8,600 bases of DNA from assembly GCA_051006215.1 (NCBI GenBank), contig JBPCIO010000382.1, forward strand, positions 1 through 8,600, read 5' to 3'. Below are positions 1 through 6,428 of this stretch, in pieces. Numbering within the stretch: the stretch's first letter is position 1; each line of letters starts with the position of its first letter. Source of the DNA: CF-72 sp051006215 (GTDB lineage: Bacteria > Chloroflexota > UBA6077 > CF-72). The notes below the pieces were generated by a model. That model had not been told where the DNA came from and did not search any database. It saw only the letters and a list, made by a program, of their open reading frames with translations. The translations under genes and the position numbers were made by a program.

Positions 1-83
1 GATTTGGCACGGAGGCCGTGGACGCGCCTGGATTCGTTAGGTGCTTTGGCCTGGAATTCCATGAACGTGGTGGGATTCGTATT
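1..83 (+). repeat. Left end of a 43-bp-period tandem repeat array
   Basis: The sequence GGATTCGT recurs at 30 and 73, exactly 43 bases apart. In the unit starting at 30 it is followed by AGGTGCTTTGGCCTGGAATT and then by a segment ending AACGTGGTG. The unit matches the array at the right end of the window, especially its B version. Bases 1-29 fit the 3' part of a diverged unit (TTTGGCACGG, then GTGGACGCG), so the array probably continues left of the window. Because 43 is not a multiple of three, the frame shifts in every unit, and the short ORFs crossing it are not credible genes. The function is unknown. Confidence 0.8.
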
Positions 84-143
84 GTGCTTTGGCACGGCCC
101 ACGGGCCGGAGGGGCGCTGCCCCTCTACCCCGCCGGATTCACC
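84..143 (+). repeat. Hairpin module, left copy of an inverted pair
   Basis: This segment of about 60 bp starts inside a tandem-repeat unit at GTGCTTTGGC and then departs from it. It contains two hairpins in a row. One is GGCCC-AC-GGGCC (96-107). The other is GAGGGGC-GCT-GCCCCTC (109-125), with a 7-bp perfect stem and a three-base loop. A near-identical copy in reverse orientation lies at 729-789, differing by about one insertion and a few substitutions. Such GC-rich palindromes resemble REP-type dispersed elements. That they are mobile or act as RNA structures is inference only. Confidence 0.75.
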
Positions 144-169
144 CACATTCGGGCACGTGCTCCGCGCGC

Positions 170-188
170 GGAGGGGCCCAGCCCCTCC
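170..188. repeat. Perfect 8-bp GC-rich hairpin with three-base loop
   Basis: GGAGGGGC (170-177) is followed by the loop CCA and the exact reverse complement GCCCCTCC (181-188). It belongs to the same structural type as the hairpins at 109-125, 686-700 and 747-763. No T-tract follows on either strand, so it does not look like a canonical intrinsic terminator. Confidence 0.65.
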
Positions 189-685
189 ACACCTCCCCAG
201 TGGCTTCTCCGCCACCAGCAGCCAGTGACGAGTATGCCTTCGTAGCCTGATTCTAAGACCGTGCCGGGCGGCTGCACCGAGCAGATCATCCAGCCAGTCA
301 GGCCGGTGCTGCCGGCGGGCGAATGGCACGGGCCAAGGCGAATCCCTGGCCTACTGCGCGCACCGCCCAAGGCGACGTGGTGGCGGACTGAGACTTCGAG
401 GTCCTGGCCAGGTCTGGCATCAGCCATCCCAGGCCGACCCCGGCCCACCATGCGGCAGTTCAAGCTCAGGCCACGAGCGCTCAGGCGCTGGTCAAGGCCA
501 CCCGGGCGAGACTCGGGATGCGCTGCGGGAGCATGCTGAGCAGCTGGACGTGGCGCCGAGGGAGCTTTGCCGCCTCCAGCCGCTTCTGGGCTGCAGCGCT
601 CCGTACGCCAGAGCCCATTCCTCTCTTCCCGCCACTGGCTTCGCGCCCTGAGACCCGTGTGTGCGCCGAATGGGCCGGGGGTGTT

Positions 686-700
686 GGGGGCGGAGCCCCC
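686..700. repeat. Perfect 6-bp GC-rich hairpin with three-base loop
   Basis: GGGGGC (686-691), loop GGA, GCCCCC (695-700). This short palindrome is of the same triloop type as the other hairpins in this intergenic region. It lies about 30 bases from the right inverted module. No U-tract follows. Confidence 0.6.
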
Positions 701-728
701 GCAGTATCGAGGGAACACCATCACCAGC

Positions 729-789
729 GGTGAGTCCGGCGGGGTAGAGGGGCAGCGCCCCTCCGGCCCGCAGGGCCGTGCCAAAGCAC
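729..789 (-). repeat. Hairpin module, right copy of an inverted pair
   Basis: Read on the minus strand, this copies the module at 84-143: GTGCTTTGGCACGGCCC, then the two hairpins, then CCCCGCCGGACTCACC. Its hairpins are GAGGGGC-AGC-GCCCCTC (747-763) and GGCCC-GCA-GGGCC (765-777). Both stems are fully kept although loop and linker bases differ from the left copy. Bases change in the loops while stems are retained, which would fit selection for the folded form, but two copies are too few to show it. Confidence 0.75.
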
Positions 790-880
790 CATCAGAATCC
801 AACCACGTCCACGGATTCCAAACCCGCGCTGAAGCAGCCAACGAATCCAACCACGTCCGTTGGAATTCCAGGTCCAATCA
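790..880 (-). repeat. Degenerate tandem array, inverted orientation
   Basis: On the minus strand GGATTC recurs at 848-843 and 800-795. Each is preceded by GGACGTGGTT, the same junction as in the arrays at the window ends. The spacing here is 48 rather than 43 bases, from a short insertion near CGCGG. A partial unit with TGGAATTCC lies further out, at about 861-869. The array fades roughly 30 bases before the stop codon (912-914) of the minus-strand kinase-like gene, so it sits just 3' of that gene. Confidence 0.7.
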
Positions 881-911
881 AGCTCACGGGCAGTTCTGAT
901 TGTTCTCTTCT

Positions 912-1652
912 TCAAAATGGGGGCCAGGGGACGTTACGGTACGGATCGAGATCGGGAAAGCAGGGGTTAGCCAGGAGGCGATCCCAGCGCTTGAAGACCG
1001 CGTCCACTTCCTGGGGCGCTAGCAGTGGCTGTAGGGCCTGCCTGAGCTCACTCGTGCGATCAGATTGCGTTCGAAACGCCGCTAACTGCTCGACCAGATC
1101 GGCCGGGATGGGCTCGCCGCAATAATCCCAGATTACCGTGCGCAGCTTGGGGACGCTGTGGAACGTCAGGCCGTGGTCGATACCCCAGACGTGACCGCGC
1201 ACGTCGAGCAGGCAGTGACCACCTTTGCGGTCGGCGTTGTTGCTGAGCAGATCGAACGCCGCCATGCGCTGTAGATCGTGGCGATGGGTCTCACGCAGAC
1301 GCTCATACTGCGCGCTGGGACCTGTAGATGGCTCGACGTACAACTGCAAGCTGCCGACGCCGTGCGGAGCGTCGTCCCGGACAATAGTCGGTGGCACCAG
1401 GTCCCAGCCCAGATGGCGTGAAAACACGTAGGCAGCGACTTCGCGTTTGTACAGCGTGCCTGACGGGAAATCACGCAGCGGGACTTCTCCCCGCCGAGGT
1501 TTGTACACCCCGTAGCAGTTCGTGCCGTCCTCATCGCGTAGCAGCGTAGCGAAGGTGTAGTTGGAGCCCCAGGGGATCAGTTCGACGCCCTCTATCGTCC
1601 CGCGTTCGAGCAGGCCGAACGGATCGTCCGGAAACGGCACTTGCTCGGACAT
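912..1652 (-). CDS. SCO1664-like protein with PI3/PI4-kinase fold
   Basis: The protein has 246 residues and resembles the SCO1664 family, annotated as PI3/PI4-kinase-like; its biochemical function is not established. Kinase-fold signatures are visible. A candidate nucleotide-binding lysine is in VYKP (K51), followed by KREVAAYVFSRHLGWDLVPPT (70-90). The catalytic-loop-like motif is NADRKGGH (139-146), and the metal-binding-like motif is GIDHGL (157-162). There is no signal peptide or membrane span, so it should be cytoplasmic. I chose ATG at 1652 over the upstream TTG at 1727 because the extra 25 residues look non-native and a TACAAT hexamer lies between the two starts, but no clear Shine-Dalgarno is visible. 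In actinobacteria I recall the family next to a DUF3090 gene and a phosphomutase; neither is present here. It is transcribed divergently from the membrane protein gene at 1753. Confidence 0.8.
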   Translation of the reverse strand: MSEQVPFPDDPFGLLERGTIEGVELIPWGSNYTFATLLRDEDGTNCYGVYKPRRGEVPLRDFPSGTLYKREVAAYVFSRHLGWDLVPPTIVRDDAPHGVGSLQLYVEPSTGPSAQYERLRETHRHDLQRMAAFDLLSNNADRKGGHCLLDVRGHVWGIDHGLTFHSVPKLRTVIWDYCGEPIPADLVEQLAAFRTQSDRTSELRQALQPLLAPQEVDAVFKRWDRLLANPCFPDLDPYRNVPWPPF

Positions 1653-1679
1653 GATCAACGCCGGCGCCACGCTGGCCGA

Positions 1680-1708
1680 ATTGTAGGCGGGTGACCGAAG
1701 CCCATCGA
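1680..1708 (-). promoter_or_regulatory. Candidate promoter for the kinase-like gene
   Basis: On the minus strand TACAAT (1685-1680) matches five of six bases of the -10 consensus. TCGATG, 17 bases further upstream (1708-1703), is a poor -35 match. Transcription would start near 1673, about 20 bases before the ATG at 1652, which fits that start choice. The call rests on the -10 element alone. Confidence 0.35.
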
Positions 1709-1740
1709 GACACCTCGCCAGGGGCAAGCCGCGCGACCGC

Positions 1741-1746
1741 TAAGAT
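1741..1746 (+). promoter_or_regulatory. Possible -10 element placing a leaderless start at 1753
   Basis: TAAGAT (1741-1746) fits the TANNNT pattern and ends six bases before the GTG at 1753. No Shine-Dalgarno is seen ahead of that GTG. This arrangement is typical of leaderless transcripts in some high-GC bacteria. There is no convincing -35, and one hexamer can occur by chance. Confidence 0.25.
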
Positions 1747-1752
1747 CACTGG

Positions 1753-2538
1753 GTGAGCTCGTTGCGCGTTGACCACGAGTGGTTGGCTGGCTGGTGGAAC
1801 CTGCGCCGAGGACTTGCCATCACGAGTCAGCAGCCCGATCTGTACCTGAAGCTGGTCCTGCTCTACTCGCTCCCGCCGCTAGCCGCCGCCGCGCTGGTGC
1901 TGTACGCCCCCAGAGACGGGCTGTGGTACGCGCCGTTGGTGGCTGCGCTGCCGTTGATCACGATGGTGGTTGCGCCGGTCGTCCTGATGCACGCCGTCGA
2001 CGCCGGCCGCGGTGGAGAACGTATCGGTGTGGTGGAAGCCACGCGACGCGGCGTCCCGTGGGTGCCGCGCTACATCTGGACAAACGTTCACACGACGGTG
2101 CTGTTCTGGGTGCCAGTCGGCGCGCTGGTCCTGCTCTGGGAGCGCACCCCTATGGGTCCCTGGCTGCCGACGGTGGTCTGGATGGTAGTCATCGGTCTGG
2201 TGGCTCTGCACCAGCACGTGCGCACGGTCATGGCGCCATACCTGGCGGTCCACGGGGATCTCGGCGGTACGCGCGCGACCATGACATCCTGGCAGTTGGG
2301 CGGCCGCCACTTCTGGCATCTTTTGGGCACGTTTGTCCTGGGCAGCCTGCCGGTCGCGCTCCCGCTGGCTCTGGTGTACCTGCTGGCCGAACGATTCGGG
2401 CCGTACCCACTCAGCGCAGCGCTTCTGGCGGCCTCGTGGCAGCTGGGCTGGGTTGGCGTCCAGTCAACGCGGCCGCTGCTGATACCTGCCCTGCACACGG
2501 CCTACGAACACATCTACGCCCCTGCTCACGCGAACTGA
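1753..2538 (+). CDS. Hypothetical integral membrane protein, about six spans
   Basis: This 261-residue protein is not one I can assign to a family. Hydrophobic segments lie at about residues 32-52, 58-79, 112-130, 138-155, 188-211 and 217-237, predicting six transmembrane helices. A basic, amphipathic stretch (residues 85-108, ERIGVVEATRRGVPWVPRY) lies between spans two and three. The N-terminal 30 residues are Trp- and Arg-rich, with no cleavable signal. No catalytic or ligand motif stands out. The layout recalls bacterial six-span membrane proteins of unknown function, but that is only a resemblance. The start is GTG (MSSLRVDHEW); the first in-frame ATG would delete the first two spans. It ends 175 bases before the iron-sulfur subunit and is probably a separate transcription unit, since a promoter candidate follows it. 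Confidence 0.7.
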   Translation: MSSLRVDHEWLAGWWNLRRGLAITSQQPDLYLKLVLLYSLPPLAAAALVLYAPRDGLWYAPLVAALPLITMVVAPVVLMHAVDAGRGGERIGVVEATRRGVPWVPRYIWTNVHTTVLFWVPVGALVLLWERTPMGPWLPTVVWMVVIGLVALHQHVRTVMAPYLAVHGDLGGTRATMTSWQLGGRHFWHLLGTFVLGSLPVALPLALVYLLAERFGPYPLSAALLAASWQLGWVGVQSTRPLLIPALHTAYEHIYAPAHAN

Positions 2539-2559
2539 ATGCTGGAGCAGCGCCAATGA

Positions 2560-2588
2560 TTGACAGTGCCGGAGGCCCGGCATATCTT
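2560..2588 (+). promoter_or_regulatory. Candidate sigma-70-type promoter of the cox-like operon
   Basis: A perfect TTGACA (2560-2565) is followed after exactly 17 bases by TATCTT (2583-2588), which matches four of six bases of TATAAT. It lies in the only sizeable gap upstream of the operon, just after the membrane protein stop codon. It would start transcription near 2595 and leave a leader of about 120 bases before the ATG at 2714. I saw no clear operator palindrome or riboswitch in that leader. Confidence 0.5.
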
Positions 2589-2702
2589 CACCGCACGACC
2601 ACCACGGGATGGAGCGCTAAGTGGCGGTTGAGGCCGCGCCTGTGCACACCTCTCGGCCGGTCACCCGCCAGGAGGGCCAGCGCTGGCCGTCCGTTCTCAT
2701 CC

Positions 2703-2707
2703 AGGAG
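2703..2707 (+). promoter_or_regulatory. Ribosome binding site fixing the small-subunit start
   Basis: AGGAG lies six bases upstream of the ATG at 2714. This selects that ATG over the in-frame GTG at 2621. The GTG would add 31 residues with no counterpart in the [2Fe-2S] subunit family. Confidence 0.7.
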
Positions 2708-2713
2708 TGGCAC

Positions 2714-3238
<525 letters not shown>

Positions 3239-3242
3239 CCGC

Positions 3243-5612
3243 ATGGCTATCAGTCAGATGATTGGCGCCAAAATCCATCGCCGCGAAGATCCGCATCTGA
3301 TCACTGGCGGGGGACGCTTCATCGAGGACCTGGTCCGACCCGGCGCAGTCACGATGGCAGTCGTACGCAGCCCGCATGCCCACGCGCGCATCACTGGTAT
3401 CGATGCCGCCGCCGCCAAGGCAATGCCGGGCGTGGTCGCCGTGCTGACCTACGCCGACTTCAAGCCGCTGCTGGCTGGCTTCCATCCCGTAGCGCCAGCA
3501 TTCGTCGCCGAAAAGAAGACCGTGCCCGAGCGGTTTCCGCTGGCCGATCAAGAGGTCGCCTTCCAGGGTGAGCCCGTCGCGGTCGTCTTCGCCGAGAATC
3601 GCAAACTCGCCGTCGACGCGGCCGAGGCGGTGGAGGTGGACTACGAGGCGCTGCCGGCCGTCACCGACGTGATCAAGGGCCTGGAAGCCGGTAGTCCAAA
3701 AGTGCACATTAACCTGGCCGACAACCTTGCCTGGGACCTCGCCTATTCGCCCGAAGATACGGTCAAGGACGCCTTTGCTCAGGCCGAGGTAGTCGTCAAA
3801 GAGCGCATCGTGCAGCAGCGGCTGGCGCCGACTTCGATCGAAACCCGCGGCGTGGTTGCCGAGTACAGCCAGTTTGATGACCAGATGACGATCTGGATGG
3901 GCACGCAGAACCCCCACTTCATCCGCCTGTTCGTGTCGGGCGCGCTGAGCATGCCCGAGACCAAAGTACGTGTCATTTCGCACGATGTCGGGGGCGCTTT
4001 CGGCAGCAAGATCTCCCCGTACCCTGAGGACTTCCTGGTCCCCGCCGCGGCCAAGCTGCTCAAGCGCCCAGTGCGCTGGATCGAGACCCGCACCGAAAGT
4101 CTGCAGGCCACCACTCACGGCCGCGGCCAGGTCTTCGACGTCGAGCTAGCCGCCAAGCGGGACGGGTCAATGCTGGCCCTCAAGGTCACGCAGTACCTGG
4201 ACGTGGGTGCGTATGTTGGGCTGTTCAGCGCCTTTCAAGCGTGCGCCTGCTTGCTGGCTGGCGGGGCGTACAAGTGGCCAGGTGGTATTGCGGCTCGGAC
4301 CGTTGGCGTGCTCACCAATCGCGTCCCCACCGACCCATATCGAGGCGCCGGGCGGCCCGAAGCGACCCACAACATCGAGCGCATGATCGACATCCTGGGC
4401 CAGAAGATTGACATGGACCCGGCGGAGATCCGCCAGAAGAACTTCATTCAGCCAGACGAGTTCCCGTTTACCAACAACTTCGGCCTGGTGTACGACTCCG
4501 GCAATTACAAGGGCACGCTCGACAAAGCCCTGGGCCTGGCCGGCTACGACGATTTTCGTAAGCAACAGGCAGACGCCCTCAAACAGGGTCGCTATCTGGG
4601 TGTCGGCATCTCGTCGTGGATCGAGATCTGCGGGTTTGGCCCGAGTGCGGCTACCGCAGGCGCGACCGGGGGCATAGCTCTGGTCGAGTCGGCCCAGATT
4701 CGAATTCACCCGACCGGCTCGGCTCAGGTGATCGTCGGCACACATTCGCATGGCCAGGGCCACGATACGACGTTCGCCCAGATCGCAGCGGACACCCTCG
4801 GGCTACCGTATGAGTCCATCGAAATGCGCCACGGGGACACCGGCGAGGGCCCAGCCTTTGGCTACGGGACGTACGGCAGCCGCAGCCTGGCTGTGGGTGG
4901 CATGGCCGTGCGGACGACCGCCAAGCAGATTGTTGCCAAGGCGACGAAGATCGCTGCGCACCTGCTCGAGGCGTCGCCTGACGACCTTGTCTTCGACCAG
5001 GGCCGATTCCACGTCAAAGGCAACCCGGGCAACGCCAAGACCATGGGGGAAGTCGCCTTTGCGGCCTTCGGCGGGAGCCTGCCGGCGGGCTTGGATCACG
5101 GTCTCGAGGCGACCGCCTACTTCGACCCACCCAACTTCGTCTGGCCATTCGGCGCCCACGTGTGTCTGGTTGAGGTCGATCCCAACACCGGCAGCGTCGA
5201 TCTGCTGAAGTACGTGGCGGTCGACGATTGCGGCGTGGTGATCAATCCGATGATCGTCGAAGGCCAGCTGCACGGTGGGATCGCCCAGGGCATCGCCCAG
5301 GCCATGTTTGAGGAAGTCGCCTACGATCCCGACAGCGGCCAACTGTTGACTGGCTCGCTCATCGATTACCTGGTACCCACGGCCAACGAAATACCCACGC
5401 CCGTGCTCGACAGCACGGTGACTCCCAGCCCAACCAACGAGCTTGGCGTCAAGGGCATCGGCGAGGCTGGCACTATCGCTTCGAGCGGGGCAGTGATCAA
5501 CGCCATTGTGGATGCGCTGAAATCGCTTGGCATCAGCCATATCGACATGCCGGCCAGTCCCGATCGACTCTGGAAGCAGATCCGCGATGCACAGAACGGA
5601 GCGCAGGCATGA
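3243..5612 (+). CDS. coxL: Molybdopterin-binding large subunit, form II CoxL-like
   Basis: This 789-residue protein is the catalytic subunit of a xanthine dehydrogenase/CO dehydrogenase-family enzyme, near the usual length of about 780-800. The N-terminal hammerhead domain begins GAKIHRREDPHLITGGGRF. Cofactor-contact motifs are DVGGAFGSK (248-256) and GQGHDTTFAQ (504-513). The catalytic glutamate is E741 in GIGEAGT. The active-site loop reads PYRGAGR (365-371). Form I CO dehydrogenases have AYxCSFR, whose Cys binds copper; that Cys is absent here. The loop matches form II (AYRGAGR) with Pro for Ala. CO oxidation is therefore unproven, and an aldehyde or N-heterocycle substrate is equally possible. 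The start is ATG at 3243; its ribosome binding site GGGAGG (3227-3232) lies inside the end of the small-subunit gene. The stop overlaps the next start as ATGA. Confidence 0.93.
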   Translation: MAISQMIGAKIHRREDPHLITGGGRFIEDLVRPGAVTMAVVRSPHAHARITGIDAAAAKAMPGVVAVLTYADFKPLLAGFHPVAPAFVAEKKTVPERFPLADQEVAFQGEPVAVVFAENRKLAVDAAEAVEVDYEALPAVTDVIKGLEAGSPKVHINLADNLAWDLAYSPEDTVKDAFAQAEVVVKERIVQQRLAPTSIETRGVVAEYSQFDDQMTIWMGTQNPHFIRLFVSGALSMPETKVRVISHDVGGAFGSKISPYPEDFLVPAAAKLLKRPVRWIETRTESLQATTHGRGQVFDVELAAKRDGSMLALKVTQYLDVGAYVGLFSAFQACACLLAGGAYKWPGGIAARTVGVLTNRVPTDPYRGAGRPEATHNIERMIDILGQKIDMDPAEIRQKNFIQPDEFPFTNNFGLVYDSGNYKGTLDKALGLAGYDDFRKQQADALKQGRYLGVGISSWIEICGFGPSAATAGATGGIALVESAQIRIHPTGSAQVIVGTHSHGQGHDTTFAQIAADTLGLPYESIEMRHGDTGEGPAFGYGTYGSRSLAVGGMAVRTTAKQIVAKATKIAAHLLEASPDDLVFDQGRFHVKGNPGNAKTMGEVAFAAFGGSLPAGLDHGLEATAYFDPPNFVWPFGAHVCLVEVDPNTGSVDLLKYVAVDDCGVVINPMIVEGQLHGGIAQGIAQAMFEEVAYDPDSGQLLTGSLIDYLVPTANEIPTPVLDSTVTPSPTNELGVKGIGEAGTIASSGAVINAIVDALKSLGISHIDMPASPDRLWKQIRDAQNGAQA

Positions 5613-6418
5613 TCCCGGCCGCCTTTGCCTACAAGCGCGCCTCGTCCGTCGACGAGGCTTCGCAACTGCTGGCTCAGAATGAAGACTCCAAGATTCTGGC
5701 CGGCGGCCATAGCCTTATTCCGCTCATGCGGCTGCGCCTGGCGCAGCCGAGCACGTTGGTCGATATCAACGGCCTGGATCGCGAGCTTGGCTACATCCGC
5801 CGGGACAATGGCACCTTACGCATCGGCGCCCTTGCCCGACACTATCAGATCGAGTCCTCCGCGGACGTCCAGCGGTCACTGCCACTCTTGGCCGAAATCG
5901 CCGCCGAGGTCGGCGATACACAGGTGCGGACCCTGGGCACGCTTGGGGGTGTGCTAGCGCACGCGGACCCGGCCGGCGACTATGGCGCCCTGGTGCTCAT
6001 GCTCGATGCAACGATTACGACCAACAAGCGCAGCATTCAGGCGCGGGATTTCTTCAAGGGCCTGTTCACCACACCTCTCGGCGCCGACGAAGTGGTCACC
6101 GAAGTGTCGTTTCCGGTGGCGGCGGGACCGCACGTCTACATTAAATTCCGCCGCCGCATGTCAGACTGGGCCATCGTCGGTGTGGGCGCCCAGAAGCTCG
6201 ACGACGGCCAGTGGCGGATAGGCATCACGAACGCAGCACCAACGCCGGTGCGTGCCAGCGCGGTAGAACAGGCGCTGGGCTCGGGTGCGTCGGCGGCCGA
6301 AGCCGCCAAGCTCGCCACCCAGGGCCTTGATCCGGCTAGCGACCTGCGCGGCAGCGCGGAATATAAAACCCACCTGGCGCAAGTGCTGACCCAACGCGCC
6401 ATCGAGGGGGCAACCTGA
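5609..6418 (+). CDS. coxM: FAD-binding medium subunit of the molybdenum hydroxylase
   Basis: This 269-residue protein is the flavoprotein subunit that passes electrons from the [2Fe-2S] clusters to an acceptor such as the quinone pool. The N-terminal FAD-binding domain shows AGGHSLIPLMRLRL (31-44), matching the AGGHS pyrophosphate-binding motif, and TLGGVLAHADPAGDYG (111-126), matching the second TIGG-type FAD motif. The C-terminal part (about 165-265) fits the CO dehydrogenase flavoprotein C-terminal domain. It is slightly shorter than the usual 280-290 residues but shows no internal gap in the motifs. Its ATG overlaps the large-subunit stop codon (ATGA), so translation is probably coupled; GGAG at 5598-5601 is a suitable ribosome binding site. 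The order S-L-M agrees with form II-type operons rather than the M-S-L order of classical form I. Confidence 0.92.
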   Translation: MIPAAFAYKRASSVDEASQLLAQNEDSKILAGGHSLIPLMRLRLAQPSTLVDINGLDRELGYIRRDNGTLRIGALARHYQIESSADVQRSLPLLAEIAAEVGDTQVRTLGTLGGVLAHADPAGDYGALVLMLDATITTNKRSIQARDFFKGLFTTPLGADEVVTEVSFPVAAGPHVYIKFRRRMSDWAIVGVGAQKLDDGQWRIGITNAAPTPVRASAVEQALGSGASAAEAAKLATQGLDPASDLRGSAEYKTHLAQVLTQRAIEGAT

Positions 6419-6428
6419 GCTCAGAGCC

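Larger units (their letters stand above)
144..728. other. Unrecognised core between inverted repeat modules, no confident gene
   Basis: These roughly 585 bases lie between the inverted modules. I see no gene with a credible start, ribosome binding site and recognisable product. One plus-strand frame is open from 229 to the TGA at 649-651. Its last third (from 517) reads DALREHAEQLDVAPREL, which is helix-like and could be the tail of an eroded gene. It lacks a plausible start codon, and open frames of this length arise by chance in high-GC DNA. Two GC-rich hairpins lie near the edges, at 170-188 and 686-700. The stretch could be the body of a small non-autonomous element or simply intergenic DNA between two repeat clusters. 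Confidence 0.4.

Noticed and set aside
125..877. A 250-codon minus-strand open frame across the left intergenic region
   Set aside because: It runs through the tandem repeats, both hairpin modules and the core. Its Pro/Arg/Gly-rich translation comes from the repeats, and the repeat period is not a multiple of three. No protein family is recognisable.
1653..1727. Upstream TTG start for the kinase-like gene
   Set aside because: The added 25 residues look unrelated to the family, and a better -10 element (TACAAT) lies between the TTG and the ATG.
2621..2713. N-terminal extension of the small subunit from GTG at 2621
   Set aside because: AGGAG at 2703-2707 supports ATG at 2714. The extra 31 residues have no family counterpart, and the resulting length would be atypical.
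4803..5540. Minus-strand open frame of 245 codons
   Set aside because: It is antisense to the C-terminal half of the large subunit, including the catalytic glutamate region; no recognisable product.
3243..5612. Form I (copper-molybdenum) CO dehydrogenase
   Set aside because: The AYxCSFR motif and its copper-binding cysteine are absent; the loop reads PYRGAGR.
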